From contig NZ_FQWE01000002.1 in assembly GCF_900129575.1 (NCBI RefSeq), positions 124,001 through 188,000 on the forward strand: a stretch of DNA of 64,000 nt, in the 5' to 3' direction. The notes under the pieces are model-generated. The model searched no databases and was not told the DNA's origin. It saw only the letters and a list, made by a program, of their open reading frames with translations. The number at the start of each line of letters is the position of its first letter. Position 1 is the stretch's first letter. This document shows positions 8,290 to 17,236 of the stretch, piece by piece. The DNA comes from Flavobacterium segetis (GTDB lineage Bacteria; Bacteroidota; Bacteroidia; Flavobacteriales; Flavobacteriaceae). A program made the position numbers and the translations under genes.

Positions 8290-8831
8290 TCACTTCTATT
8301 AAAATGATTTTAATCGCTTCATTTCATTAATAAATTGTTAATCGCTTACCGCATAACCATAATAACATGCCAGAGATAATATCACGAAGTCGATCTCTAC
8401 TGTTTTTTTGAAACGAACCAGTATATCTTTGTTGGATCAAGTTTTAACATGCTCCCAGTTAAATATTTAATAAACTTTGCGCTACTTTTTACAATCTAAA
8501 ATTAATTTTCGACCTTATTACTTAATTTTAAAAACAATTTATCATGATTATGTAGCAGCATTCTATTTTAAATCTGCACTTTCCTCTTAAATCAATTAAA
8601 ACAATAATTGCAGTTTTTCTAATTTATTTATTACCCTCAATGCTTGAACATAAACTATCATTTGCATTAAAGTCTCTGTTTAAAAAACAAAACTTTACTA
8701 TTACAAAACAATTATAATAAAATAGACAAAAATTAAAATATACAATTCTAATTTTGTTTTGAAATTAATGACTAGATGTACAAAATGATTAAACGATTAT
8801 CATTCAGCAAAATAGAATACAAGTATTAAAA
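8290..8831. other. Gene-free AT-rich stretch, nothing recognised
   Basis: About 540 bases of very AT-rich sequence between the RDD promoter region and the 3' end of metF. No open frame, RNA motif, strong hairpin or repeat was recognised on either strand. Confidence 0.5.
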
Positions 8832-9788
8832 TTAAAAAATTTCATTCGCAATTTGTTTAATATTTTCAGATTTTCCCATAGAATAGTAATGCAATACAGG
8901 AACACCTGCGGCTTTAAGCTCCCTTGATTGCTGGATAGCCCATTCTATTCCAACTTTTTTAATTGCAACATTATCTTTACAATTATCTACCGCTTGTATC
9001 AAATCCTCAGGTAAATCAATACGAAAAATTTGAGGTAAAACCTGTAAATGTCTTTGTATAGCAAGCGGTTTGATACCAGGAATGATAGGTACTGTAATTC
9101 CCATTTCTCGTGCTTTAGCAACAAACTGAAAATATTTTTCATTATCAAAAAACATTTGAGTTACGACATAGTCGGCTCCAGCATCAACTTTTTCTTTTAA
9201 ACGTTTTAGATCAGAAAGCAGTGATGGAGATTCTAAATGTTTCTCGGGATAACCGGCAACTCCAATACAAAAATCAGCTTTGTTGTCTACGTGGATCACA
9301 TCATGCAAATACTTTCCTTCATTCAACAACTTTATTTGCTGCACAAGATCTATTGCGTGGCAATTTCCACCCATTTTTGGCACAAAGGACTGCTCCTCTT
9401 TCATCGCATCACCGCGTAAGGCCATGACATTATTGATGCCTAAGTAATGACAGTCAACTAATAGATACTCGGTTTCTTCTTTGGTAAATCCTCCACAAAG
9501 CACATGTGGCACTGTATCGACATTGTACTTATGTTTGATTGAAGCACATATTCCCAGTGTACCTGGTCGCATTCTTGTTAATTTTTTATCTAATAAACCA
9601 TTTCCTTTATCTACATAAATAAACTCCTCTCGGGAGGTCGTCACATCAATAAACGGCGGTTTAAACTCCATTAACGGATCGATATTATCGTATAATTCCT
9701 GAATACTTTTCCCCTTTTGAGGCGGAATAATTTCAAAAGAAAATAATGTTTCGCCTTTTGCTTTTTCTATATGTTGTGTTACTTTCAT
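8832..9788 (-). CDS. metF: 5,10-methylenetetrahydrofolate reductase
   Basis: A 318-residue FAD enzyme that reduces methylene-THF to 5-methyl-THF, the methyl donor for MetH. Key regions are FSFEIIPPQKG at the N-terminus (the conserved Glu of the family), DVTTS, VMALRGD, and the segment GADYVVTQMFFDNEKYFQF with the flavin/folate loop. IPGIKPL near the C-terminus is also typical. It is 79 bases downstream of metH and probably the last gene of the SAM-I-controlled metH operon. The length matches bacterial MetF (about 295-320). Confidence 0.95.
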   Translation of the reverse strand: MKVTQHIEKAKGETLFSFEIIPPQKGKSIQELYDNIDPLMEFKPPFIDVTTSREEFIYVDKGNGLLDKKLTRMRPGTLGICASIKHKYNVDTVPHVLCGGFTKEETEYLLVDCHYLGINNVMALRGDAMKEEQSFVPKMGGNCHAIDLVQQIKLLNEGKYLHDVIHVDNKADFCIGVAGYPEKHLESPSLLSDLKRLKEKVDAGADYVVTQMFFDNEKYFQFVAKAREMGITVPIIPGIKPLAIQRHLQVLPQIFRIDLPEDLIQAVDNCKDNVAIKKVGIEWAIQQSRELKAAGVPVLHYYSMGKSENIKQIANEIF

Positions 9789-9867
9789 TATTAAGTCTTA
9801 ATGTTTGATAGTCGAAGGTCGAAAGTCATCTCTTTAAGACGTTATGACTTTTGACTGTACGACAAAA

Positions 9868-12549
9868 TTAATCTGCAATATTTGGACTCAGCCACTTCGT
9901 TGCCACTTCAGTAGACACGCTTCTTCGCTTGGCGTAATCAATCACTTGATCTTCTTTTATTTTCCCGAGTCCAAAGTACTTACTTTCTGGATTTCCAAAA
10001 TAATAACCTGATACTGACGAAGCGGGCCACATTGCCATACTTTCAGTCAGTGTCACTCCAATTTCTTGTTCTACATTTAGCAATTTCCATATAGTTGGCT
10101 TTTCTAAGTGATCTGGACAAGCCGGATAGCCTGGTGCAGGACGGATTCCTTTATACACTTCTTCAATCATGGACTCCGTACTTAAATTTTCATCAGCCGC
10201 GTAACCCCAAATTTCCTTACGGATCTTTTCGTGTAAATACTCGGCGAAAGCTTCAGCAAATCGATCTGCTAAAGCTTTCACCATAATCGAATTATAGTCG
10301 TCTAAATCTCTTTCAAATTCGGCTGCCCATTCATCAACACCAAAACCAGTTGTTACACAAAAACAGCCCATATAATCAGTTTTACCACTATCTTTTGGCG
10401 CAATAAAATCAGATAAAGCAATATTTGGAGCGCCTTTGGTTTTCAGCGACTGTTGACGAAGCGTTATGAATTTTTCTACCACTTTTCCCTCTTCATTTTT
10501 TAGTTCAATATCATCATCATTGACCTGATTCGCTGGGAAAATTCCGTAGATGCCTTTAGCCGTCAATTTCTTTTCTTTTAAAATAACATCCAACATTTCT
10601 TTGGCATCAGCAAAAACAGAAGTGGCTTGCTCGCCTACAACCTCATCAGTTAAAATCGCTGGATATTTCCCAAACAACTGCCAAGTTCTAAAAAAGGGCG
10701 TCCAATCGATATACGGAACTAAGATGTCCAAATTAACTTCGATAGCTTTCGTTCCAATAAAATTTGGCTTTTTTAGACTGAAGCTGTTCCAATCTAATTG
10801 TAGTTTGTTTTTTCGTGCTTGCTCTATCGTTAAGAAGTTTTTATCGCGGGAACGGTTTAAAAACGTCTCTCTAAAAGCATCATACTCTGCTCGAATATCA
10901 CTTGCATATATTTTTTTGTCTTTATTCAATAAACTCCCCGCAACTGTAACTGCTCTTGAAGCATCGTTTACGTGAATAACCGTTTCTCTATACTGAGGTG
11001 CAATTTTCACGGCAGTATGGGCTCGTGATGTTGTTGCTCCGCCAATCATTATTGGAATTTTTAAACCTTGTTTATCTAATTCTTTTGCCAGATATACCAT
11101 TTCGTCTAATGACGGTGTAATTAATCCGCTTAATCCTATGATATCGACGTTGTGCTCTATCGCAGCCGCAATAATTTTTTCTGGAGGCACCATTACACCA
11201 AGATCTACAATTTCGTAATTATTACAAGCTAAAACTACCGAAACAATATTTTTCCCTATGTCGTGTACATCTCCTTTTACCGTTGCCATCAATATTTTGC
11301 CGTTCCCTCGCTTGTCGCCCGCTTGCTTGCTAGCTTCAATATAAGGCAGTAAATAGGCTACCGCTTTTTTCATTACACGAGCTGATTTTACCACTTGCGG
11401 TAAAAACATTTTCCCTGAACCAAATAAATCTCCTACGACATTCATCCCCGTCATCAAGTTGATTTCAATAACTTCAATAGGCTTTGTAGCCACCAATCGT
11501 GCTTCTTCAACATCCTCTTCAATAAATTGATCAATCCCTTTCACCAGTGAATGTGTAATTCTTTCTTGCACCGTTCCTGATCGCCATTCTTGAACTGCTT
11601 TTTCATTGCTTTTTGTGTCGCCCTTCACGTTTTCAGCAAAATCAAGTAAACGCTCTGTCGCATCATCGCGTCTGTTTAGAATTACGTCCTCAACACGTTC
11701 TAAAAGATCCTTTGGAATTTCGTCATAAATCGATAACATTTCTGGATTTACAATTCCCATTGTCATTCCGTTTTGAATAGCATGGTACAAAAAAACCGAG
11801 TGCATGGCCTCTCGCACCGTATCATTCCCTCTAAAAGAAAAAGAAACATTACTCACCCCACCACTAATATGTGCATGCGGCAAGTTTTCACGAACCCATT
11901 TTGTTCCTCTGAAAAAATCCAAAGCATTTAAGCGGTGTTCTTCCATTCCTGTTGCTACGGGAAATATATTTAAATCGAAAATAATATCTTGAGCAGGAAA
12001 ACCAACTTTATCCACTAATATATCATACGACCGCTGGCAAATCTCGATTCGGCGCTCGTAATTATCAGCTTGTCCAGTTTCATCAAAAGCCATCACAATG
12101 ACTGCAGCGCCGTAACGCTTGATTAATTTAGCATGATGAATAAAGGCTTCTTTACCTTCTTTCAAAGAAATAGAATTTACCACACTCTTTCCTTGTACCA
12201 CCTTCAAACCGGCTTCGATAATCTCCCATTTCGAGCTATCAATCATAATTGGCACACGCGAAATATCAGGCTCGGCAGCGATTAAATTCAGAAATTTTGT
12301 CATCGCATATACCCCATCAAGCATCCCTTCATCCATATTAATATCGATGATTTGGGCGCCGCCTTCCACTTGCTCCTTGGCAATACTCAGTGCTTCTTCA
12401 TATTTTTCTTCCTTGATTAATCGAAGGAATTTTCTAGAACCCGTAACATTGGTACGTTCCCCAATATTCACAAACACGCTATCTGGCCTAATGATCAAAG
12501 GCTCTAATCCCGCCAATACAAGGTTTCTTCTAGTTTTTTTTTCTGCCAT
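9868..12549 (-). CDS. metH: Methionine synthase, cobalamin-dependent, folate/B12/activation part
   Basis: An 893-residue protein holding the C-terminal three-quarters of MetH. In order it has the pterin-binding domain ([14 protein letters not shown], then [11 protein letters not shown]), the B12 cap, the B12-binding domain with the DxHxxG cobalt ligand motif ([11 protein letters not shown], around residue 440) and the SAM-binding reactivation domain ([12 protein letters not shown]). It transfers methyl from methyl-THF through cobalamin to homocysteine, but the homocysteine domain is encoded separately upstream. The open frame extends to 12645, but those extra 32 codons run into a dispersed repeat, so the ATG at 12549 ([12 protein letters not shown]) is preferred. 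Confidence 0.93.
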   Translation of the reverse strand: MAEKKTRRNLVLAGLEPLIIRPDSVFVNIGERTNVTGSRKFLRLIKEEKYEEALSIAKEQVEGGAQIIDINMDEGMLDGVYAMTKFLNLIAAEPDISRVPIMIDSSKWEIIEAGLKVVQGKSVVNSISLKEGKEAFIHHAKLIKRYGAAVIVMAFDETGQADNYERRIEICQRSYDILVDKVGFPAQDIIFDLNIFPVATGMEEHRLNALDFFRGTKWVRENLPHAHISGGVSNVSFSFRGNDTVREAMHSVFLYHAIQNGMTMGIVNPEMLSIYDEIPKDLLERVEDVILNRRDDATERLLDFAENVKGDTKSNEKAVQEWRSGTVQERITHSLVKGIDQFIEEDVEEARLVATKPIEVIEINLMTGMNVVGDLFGSGKMFLPQVVKSARVMKKAVAYLLPYIEASKQAGDKRGNGKILMATVKGDVHDIGKNIVSVVLACNNYEIVDLGVMVPPEKIIAAAIEHNVDIIGLSGLITPSLDEMVYLAKELDKQGLKIPIMIGGATTSRAHTAVKIAPQYRETVIHVNDASRAVTVAGSLLNKDKKIYASDIRAEYDAFRETFLNRSRDKNFLTIEQARKNKLQLDWNSFSLKKPNFIGTKAIEVNLDILVPYIDWTPFFRTWQLFGKYPAILTDEVVGEQATSVFADAKEMLDVILKEKKLTAKGIYGIFPANQVNDDDIELKNEEGKVVEKFITLRQQSLKTKGAPNIALSDFIAPKDSGKTDYMGCFCVTTGFGVDEWAAEFERDLDDYNSIMVKALADRFAEAFAEYLHEKIRKEIWGYAADENLSTESMIEEVYKGIRPAPGYPACPDHLEKPTIWKLLNVEQEIGVTLTESMAMWPASSVSGYYFGNPESKYFGLGKIKEDQVIDYAKRRSVSTEVATKWLSPNIAD

Positions 12550-12632
12550 TTTATTTATTTTTAATCCTTCAAGGTCTAACAACCAAGGAGGTTCAGCTTT
12601 TTTGTTTTTGCTATAAAGCCATTTATTTATTT

Positions 12633-12744
12633 GTGCGTGCCCCAAAAGGGTCAGGCTATTCGTTCCCGCTCTTTTTCTTGAATTGCCTCGGATTTAAACT
12701 CGAGGCAATTCAAGAAAAAGGAGCTCCACTACTATCCCTCACGC
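12633..12744. repeat. Dispersed hairpin repeat copy with a perfect 20-bp stem
   Basis: Same family as 1164-1280: begins GTGCGTGCCCC, has AGGCTATTCG and ends ACTATCCCTCACGC. The centre is replaced by a perfect 20-bp inverted repeat (12671-12690 with 12701-12720) around GATTTAAACT. It lies between the two metH parts. Confidence 0.7.
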
Positions 12745-12780
12745 GGTTTAATGCTTTCCATCTCACTCCCATTTCTTTTT

Positions 12781-13145
12781 GTCATTGCGAGGAACGAAAC
12801 GATCTCATACAGTAATTCCATCAACATTATCTTATTTACCTCATTCCCTTTAAGGAAGAATTACATCAGTTACTCTCTACGTGATTCCTTCGTTCCTGGG
12901 AATGACAAAGCTAAAATCTATACTTTTATTATCTTTGCGGGCACGGATTACAAATCTGCGCTATCTGCTTTAAACTCGAGGTAATTCAATAATAAAAGCT
13001 CCACTGTTATCCCTCACGCGAGTCTATGCATTCAAAGTCAACTGTATTCTATTTTTCAGTCTATATTCTTATCTTTCCGAGAAAGGAGGAATCTTTGTTA
13101 CAAGAGCAACTTGATTAGATTCTTCGTTCCTCAGAATGACAAAAT
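12781..13145. repeat. Cluster of short repeats between the metH parts
   Basis: The stretch holds GTCATTGCGAGGAACGAAA (12781) and two inverted partners, CTTCGTTCCTGGGAATGAC (near 12888) and CTTCGTTCCTCAGAATGAC (near 13122). A GGGCACGGATTACAAATC motif is at about 12940, like the one in the array at 48 kb. The half-copy of the hairpin repeat at 12969-13019 is also inside. No coding potential was seen in this gap. Confidence 0.6.
12969..13019. repeat. Half-copy of the dispersed hairpin repeat
   Basis: TTTAAACTCGAGGTAATTC through GCTCCACTGTTATCCCTCACGC repeats, with changes, the right half of the 12633-12744 copy. The left half is absent. Confidence 0.6.
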
Positions 13146-13161
13146 AGTAAAGTTTTACGTC

Positions 13162-14163
13162 TTACAGCAACTCATTCGAAACTCTGGGTTTGTATTCCTT
13201 AGCGATATCTGCGATTAGCCTAATGTGCTCTGGTGTTGTCCCACAGCATCCACCAATGATATTTACTAAATTATCGTCGAGGTACGTTTTTATCTGTGCT
13301 TGCATTTCCTCTGGTGTTTCATCGTATTCACCAAAGGCGTTAGGCAATCCTGCATTAGGATGCGCTGATACATTGAAAGACGTATTTTGAGATAGCGTTT
13401 GCAAATAAGGCTTTAATAAATCGGCTCCTAAAGCGCAATTGAATCCTACACTCAACAGCGGAATATGTGAAACTGAAACTAAAAAAGCTTCCACTGTTTG
13501 CCCTGAAAGTGTTCTTCCCGATGCATCCGTAATGGTTCCAGAAACCATGATTGGAATGTCAATATTGCGTTTGTCTTTTACTTCTTCGATCGCAAAAAGT
13601 GCTGCTTTGGCATTTAAAGTATCGAAAATAGTTTCAACTAATAATAAATCACTTCCACCGTCAATTAAGGCTTCAACTTGTTGCTTGTATGCAACACGCA
13701 AATCATCAAAAGTTACAGCCCTGTAACCTGGATCATTTACATCTGGCGACATGCTGGCCGTGCGATTGGTTGGCCCGATTGAACCCGCTACAAAACGAGG
13801 TTTATCTGGATTTTTGGCTGTGAATTCATCGGCTACTTCACGGGCAATCCGTGCCGATTCATAATTCAATTCATAAACAATGTCTTCTAAGTGATAATCA
13901 GCCATCCCAATTGTGGTGCCTGAGAAGGTATTGGTTTCTACAATATCTGCTCCTGCTTCAAAATAGGCTACGTGAACGGCGCGAATTGATTGTGGCTGTG
14001 TGAGTGATAGTAAATCATTATTACCTTTAAGAGAATGCGGAAAATCTTTAAAACGTTCTCCTCTAAAATCTTCTTCAGAGAAGTTGTATCGTTGCAACAT
14101 AGTTCCCATGGCTCCATCGAGAATGAGTATGTTTTTTTTAATGGCTTCGTAAATGCTTGACAT
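13162..14163 (-). CDS. Methionine synthase, homocysteine-binding part (homocysteine S-methyltransferase domain)
   Basis: A 333-residue protein equal to the N-terminal domain of MetH. It shows [16 protein letters not shown] at the start, [10 protein letters not shown], and the zinc-cysteine sites FNCALGA and [10 protein letters not shown] that hold homocysteine thiolate. On its own it lacks folate and cobalamin domains and must act with the MetH part encoded next downstream, about 600 bases away across repeats. A SAM-I riboswitch lies upstream at 14410-14525. A free-standing BHMT/MmuM-type enzyme is the alternative, but the MetH-like sequence and neighbour argue for a split methionine synthase. 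Confidence 0.9.
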   Translation of the reverse strand: MSSIYEAIKKNILILDGAMGTMLQRYNFSEEDFRGERFKDFPHSLKGNNDLLSLTQPQSIRAVHVAYFEAGADIVETNTFSGTTIGMADYHLEDIVYELNYESARIAREVADEFTAKNPDKPRFVAGSIGPTNRTASMSPDVNDPGYRAVTFDDLRVAYKQQVEALIDGGSDLLLVETIFDTLNAKAALFAIEEVKDKRNIDIPIMVSGTITDASGRTLSGQTVEAFLVSVSHIPLLSVGFNCALGADLLKPYLQTLSQNTSFNVSAHPNAGLPNAFGEYDETPEEMQAQIKTYLDDNLVNIIGGCCGTTPEHIRLIADIAKEYKPRVSNELL

Positions 14164-14250
14164 AACTTTTTATTTCTTAAAAATCACAATCGATATTGCG
14201 ATTTATACTTTTGATTACTAATTACAAAAGTTCACTATTGTTTGTCTTTA

Positions 14251-14326
14251 GCCCTGATGGTAGCGGCATCCTATTGTGCCGGTGTTCGGCGCAATAGATA
14301 TAGCGTACAACAGGAGGAGTCATGAT
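14251..14326. repeat. Short copy of the dispersed hairpin repeat
   Basis: On the minus strand it reads GACTCCTCCTG, CGCTATATC, a hairpin TATTGCGCC/GGCACAATA, then GGATGCCGCTACCATC, matching the core of the 1164-1280 copy. It lies in the leader between the SAM-I riboswitch and the first metH part. Confidence 0.6.
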
Positions 14327-14409
14327 TAAGAGACCAATCGTCTGCTCTAAAAAAATAATATTAATGTTGTCAAGAAAAGTTTTGAGAAATACGTGAGATG
14401 TATTCTTGT

Positions 14410-14525
14410 GTTATCTATCTTAGATACTGAAATAATTTCAGTGTAAAGTAGAATGTAGCACCTTCTTTAAAGATAAAGGGTTGCTAAGGTTTCATTGGGT
14501 CTTTCCCTCCGCCTTTCGTGATAAC
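14410..14525 (-). ncRNA. SAM-I riboswitch (S-box) upstream of the metH operon
   Basis: On the minus strand P1 is GTTATC/GATAAC (14525-14520 with 14415-14410). The conserved S-box core follows: AAAGGCGGAGGG, GACCCAATGAAACC, TTAGCAACCC, the AAGGTGCTACATTC segment, and a variable P4 hairpin. These are the diagnostic SAM-I elements in the right order. It should switch the metH-N/metH-C/metF operon off when SAM is plentiful. I see no obvious intrinsic terminator between it and the gene, so the mechanism is open. Confidence 0.92.
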
Positions 14526-14560
14526 TGTCAATAAATATAGGAACGGTGCAAAGTAAAGAC

Positions 14561-14592
14561 AAAGCGCTAATACTTGCAAGTATTAGCGCTTT
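14561..14592. terminator. Perfect 32-bp palindrome, terminator between FNR gene and metH leader
   Basis: AAAGCGCTAATACTTG is followed directly by its exact complement, ending CTTTAATTTTTA. It lies just past the 3' end of the FNR gene and just upstream of the metH leader promoter region. The T-run is better on the plus strand, so use as an FNR terminator is probable but not certain. Confidence 0.65.
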
Positions 14593-14619
14593 AATTTTTA
14601 ACTAGTTTGTAGTAAGTTG

Positions 14620-15672
14620 TTAAACTATCGCCTTCACTACTGCTTTTGGTGCTTCTTTACGAGTTCCATCAAAGCCGTCAACTCCCGAAACTGTTGTGTA
14701 TTTCAATACATACTTTTTACCTGGATTGATAATTTGATAGGCTGCTTGGCACATTATAGTGGCCTCATGGAAACCACAAAGAATTAATTTTAATTTTCCA
14801 GGATACGTATTCACATCTCCTATTGCAAAAATTCCCGGAATATTTGTTTGATAATCTAATGAATTATTTACTTTGATTGCATTTTTTTCAATCTTTAATC
14901 CCCAATTTCCTATCGGACCTAATTTTGGTGTAAGTCCAAAAAGCGGAATAAAATAATCCGTTTCTATGGTTCTTCTGGCGCCATTTTCATCAAGTACAAC
15001 GGATTCGATATGCTCTGCTCCATTGAGTCCTACTACTTCAGCGGGTGTAATCAACCTGATTTTTCCGGCATCTTTTAATTCCTGGACTTTTTCAACAGAA
15101 TCTAATGCTCCTCTAAATTCATTTCGTCTATGAATCAAAGTCACTTCAGAGGCAACGTTAGAAAGGAATATACTCCAGTCTAAAGCAGAATCGCCGCCAC
15201 CTGAAATAACGACTCTTTTATCTCTAAATTTTTCTGGGTTTTTAATAAAATACTTGATTCCTTTACCTTCATAAAAATTGATTCCATCAATAAGTGGTTT
15301 TCTAGGTTCAAAACTTCCTAGACCTCCAGCAATAGCCACTACCGAAGCTTGAATTTTGGTTCCATTATTTGAAGTAACAATAAAACTCCCATCCTCTTGC
15401 TTGTCAATCGTTTCTGCTCGTTCTCCAAGTGTAAATCCAGGCTCAAATTGCTTGATTTGTTCCATCAGATTATTCACTAAATCACCTGCTAAAACTTCAG
15501 GAAATCCCGGAATATCATAAATTGGTTTTTTAGGATACAATTCTGATAATTGACCACCCACTTGCGGGAGTGCATCTAATATATGGCATTTTAATTTCAA
15601 TAATCCTGCTTCAAAAACGGCAAATAAGCCAGTTGGTCCAGCTCCTATTATAAGTATGTCTGTTTTAATCAT
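14620..15672 (-). CDS. Ferredoxin--NADP reductase, thioredoxin-reductase-like type
   Basis: A 350-residue FAD/NAD(P) flavoprotein. The FAD site is IIGAGPTGLFAVFEAGLL and the NADPH site is ISGGGDSALDWS. The FAD tail motif is IFAIGDVNTYPGKLKLI. The redox CxxC of thioredoxin reductase is missing between the domains, which marks the YumC/TrxR-like ferredoxin-NADP reductase family. It follows the siroheme and sulfite reductase genes in the same direction, so supplying reduced ferredoxin for sulfite reduction is a reasonable inference. A separate promoter-like TTACTTTGC lies upstream near 15736-15743. Confidence 0.87.
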   Translation of the reverse strand: MIKTDILIIGAGPTGLFAVFEAGLLKLKCHILDALPQVGGQLSELYPKKPIYDIPGFPEVLAGDLVNNLMEQIKQFEPGFTLGERAETIDKQEDGSFIVTSNNGTKIQASVVAIAGGLGSFEPRKPLIDGINFYEGKGIKYFIKNPEKFRDKRVVISGGGDSALDWSIFLSNVASEVTLIHRRNEFRGALDSVEKVQELKDAGKIRLITPAEVVGLNGAEHIESVVLDENGARRTIETDYFIPLFGLTPKLGPIGNWGLKIEKNAIKVNNSLDYQTNIPGIFAIGDVNTYPGKLKLILCGFHEATIMCQAAYQIINPGKKYVLKYTTVSGVDGFDGTRKEAPKAVVKAIV

Positions 15673-15735
15673 TTTTTTTTAATTAATCTCCTCAACTCCC
15701 TAATTGGAGATTGAGAAAGCATTTTATATTTAGTG

Positions 15736-15742
15736 CAAAGTA
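15736..15742 (-). promoter_or_regulatory. Possible promoter -7 element for the FNR gene
   Basis: Minus-strand TACTTTGC, a one-base-short version of TAnnTTTG, lies 64 bases before the FNR start. The same short form also occurs before the metH leader. No -33 box is convincing. Confidence 0.3.
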
Positions 15743-15813
15743 ACTATTGTTTCTTTTATTTTTTGATGACAAATATCATAATTATCCGTTTTAAAAAAAA
15801 CAGAAAGTTGTTA

Positions 15814-16455
15814 TTAAGATTTATTACAATTTATGCCTAAGGCTTGCGGCTTGTTTTTCAGACTCTTTGTAGAGGCTATAGGGTTTTTTAAGGCTTCGGT
15901 GATCTCATTCATTTTCTGAACTTTCTCTTCAAAATTACCTTTCAAAGTCTTGCGATATTCATTCAAGTTTTCAACCATTTTATTGATGTCTTCCGGAATT
16001 ACCTCTTCAAAAAACTCTCGCAATCTTTTGGCCGTTGTTGGTGATTTTCCGTTAGTTGAAATCGCAATTTTCACATTCCCTTTGGTTACAATTCCGCCTA
16101 AATAATAATCGCATAAAGGCGGTGTGTCTGCAATGTTGCAAATCAAAAATCTTTTTCTAGACAAATCATATATTCTTTTATTTACCTTCAAATCATCGGT
16201 GCAAGCAATTACCATGTGGCGTTTGCGCAACATCCAGCGATTGAACTTTCTATACGTCAGCTTTACGGATGGATGGGTTACCGCCAACGCTTCTAATTCA
16301 GGTAAAAATTTCGGTGCCACTACCTCAACAGTTGCATTTGGACTAGATTTTAATAAAAAGGACAACTTTTCTAAACCTACATTTCCTCCACCCACAATAA
16401 GTGTACTCAAATTGTGTAATTTCAAAAATATGGGATACAATTCATTCCTTTCCAT
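15814..16455 (-). CDS. Precorrin-2 dehydrogenase / sirohydrochlorin ferrochelatase (siroheme synthase N-terminal type)
   Basis: A 213-residue protein like the N-terminal half of CysG or yeast Met8p. It has the NAD-binding motif TLIVGGGNVGLEKLSFLL, IACTDDLKVNKRI, and the C-terminal IAISTNGKSPTTAKRLREFFEE. It oxidises precorrin-2 and inserts iron to make siroheme for the sulfite reductase two genes upstream. The start overlaps the end of the uroporphyrinogen methyltransferase gene by 14 bases, a typical operon arrangement. Confidence 0.92.
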   Translation of the reverse strand: MERNELYPIFLKLHNLSTLIVGGGNVGLEKLSFLLKSSPNATVEVVAPKFLPELEALAVTHPSVKLTYRKFNRWMLRKRHMVIACTDDLKVNKRIYDLSRKRFLICNIADTPPLCDYYLGGIVTKGNVKIAISTNGKSPTTAKRLREFFEEVIPEDINKMVENLNEYRKTLKGNFEEKVQKMNEITEALKNPIASTKSLKNKPQALGINCNKS

Positions 16456-17236
16456 AAACTAGCACCTTATTGTGATGTGATTTCAATTCTTTATAGAAAC
16501 CGCTTCTTTTCTTACTATCTCCTACAACTTCTCCAATAACAATGATGGCAGGAGAACTTAAATTTTTATCTGTAACAATTTTTTGAATCGTATTTACCGT
16601 TCCAATTCCGACTTGCTCCTGTGGAGTGGTTCCGTTTTGTATAATTGCAACAGGCATTTCTCCTTTTGATTCTTTTTGGAACAAAGCCACAATTTCATCT
16701 AGCTTACTCATGCCCATCAAAATCACAACAGTTGCAGTGGATTGCGCTGCTAAGACCACATCAGTTGATAATTTACGGGCAGAAGTAGTGCCTGTTATCA
16801 CCCAAAAGCTCTCTGAAACACCTCTTTTTGTCAATGAAATTCCTTGCGATGCAGGAACTGCAATCGATGATGAAATCCCAGGAACCACAAACGTAGGAAT
16901 TCCGAAACTTTCAGCGAATTCTATTTCTTCTATTCCTCTTCCAAAGATAAATGGGTCTCCACCTTTCAACCGAACCACATGTCCATAAGTCAATGCATTA
17001 TCTACAATCAACTGATTGATTTCAAGTTGTGTGTAAGCATGACAACCTTTTCTTTTGCCAACAAATATTTTTAGTGCTTTTTTAGGAGCAAAAGAAAGTA
17101 GATCTTCGTTTGCCAGAGCATCGTATAAGACCACATCCGCTTCTGCTAGGACTTTTGCACCTTTTATAGTCAATAAATCTGGATCTCCCGGTCCAGCGCC
17201 AACTAATGTAATTCGAGAATTTATTTTATTTTTCAT
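16442..17236 (-). CDS. cobA: Uroporphyrinogen-III C-methyltransferase
   Basis: A 264-residue SAM-dependent methyltransferase of the SUMT family. Motifs are VGAGPGDPDLLTIKGAKVL, VVLYDALAN, RLKGGDPFIFGRG, VVPGISSSIAVPA and TGTTSARK. It makes precorrin-2 from uroporphyrinogen III, the first step to siroheme. Its end overlaps the next gene (siroheme synthase N-terminal type) and its start overlaps the sulfite reductase gene by 11 bases, so the three are translationally linked. Together with its neighbour it does the work of E. coli CysG. Confidence 0.93.
   Translation of the reverse strand: MKNKINSRITLVGAGPGDPDLLTIKGAKVLAEADVVLYDALANEDLLSFAPKKALKIFVGKRKGCHAYTQLEINQLIVDNALTYGHVVRLKGGDPFIFGRGIEEIEFAESFGIPTFVVPGISSSIAVPASQGISLTKRGVSESFWVITGTTSARKLSTDVVLAAQSTATVVILMGMSKLDEIVALFQKESKGEMPVAIIQNGTTPQEQVGIGTVNTIQKIVTDKNLSSPAIIVIGEVVGDSKKRSGFYKELKSHHNKVLVYGKE

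Noticed and set aside
12550-12645. N-terminal extension of MetH by 32 residues
   Set aside because: The extension overlaps a dispersed repeat and is unlike MetH; ATG 12549 gives the normal start.
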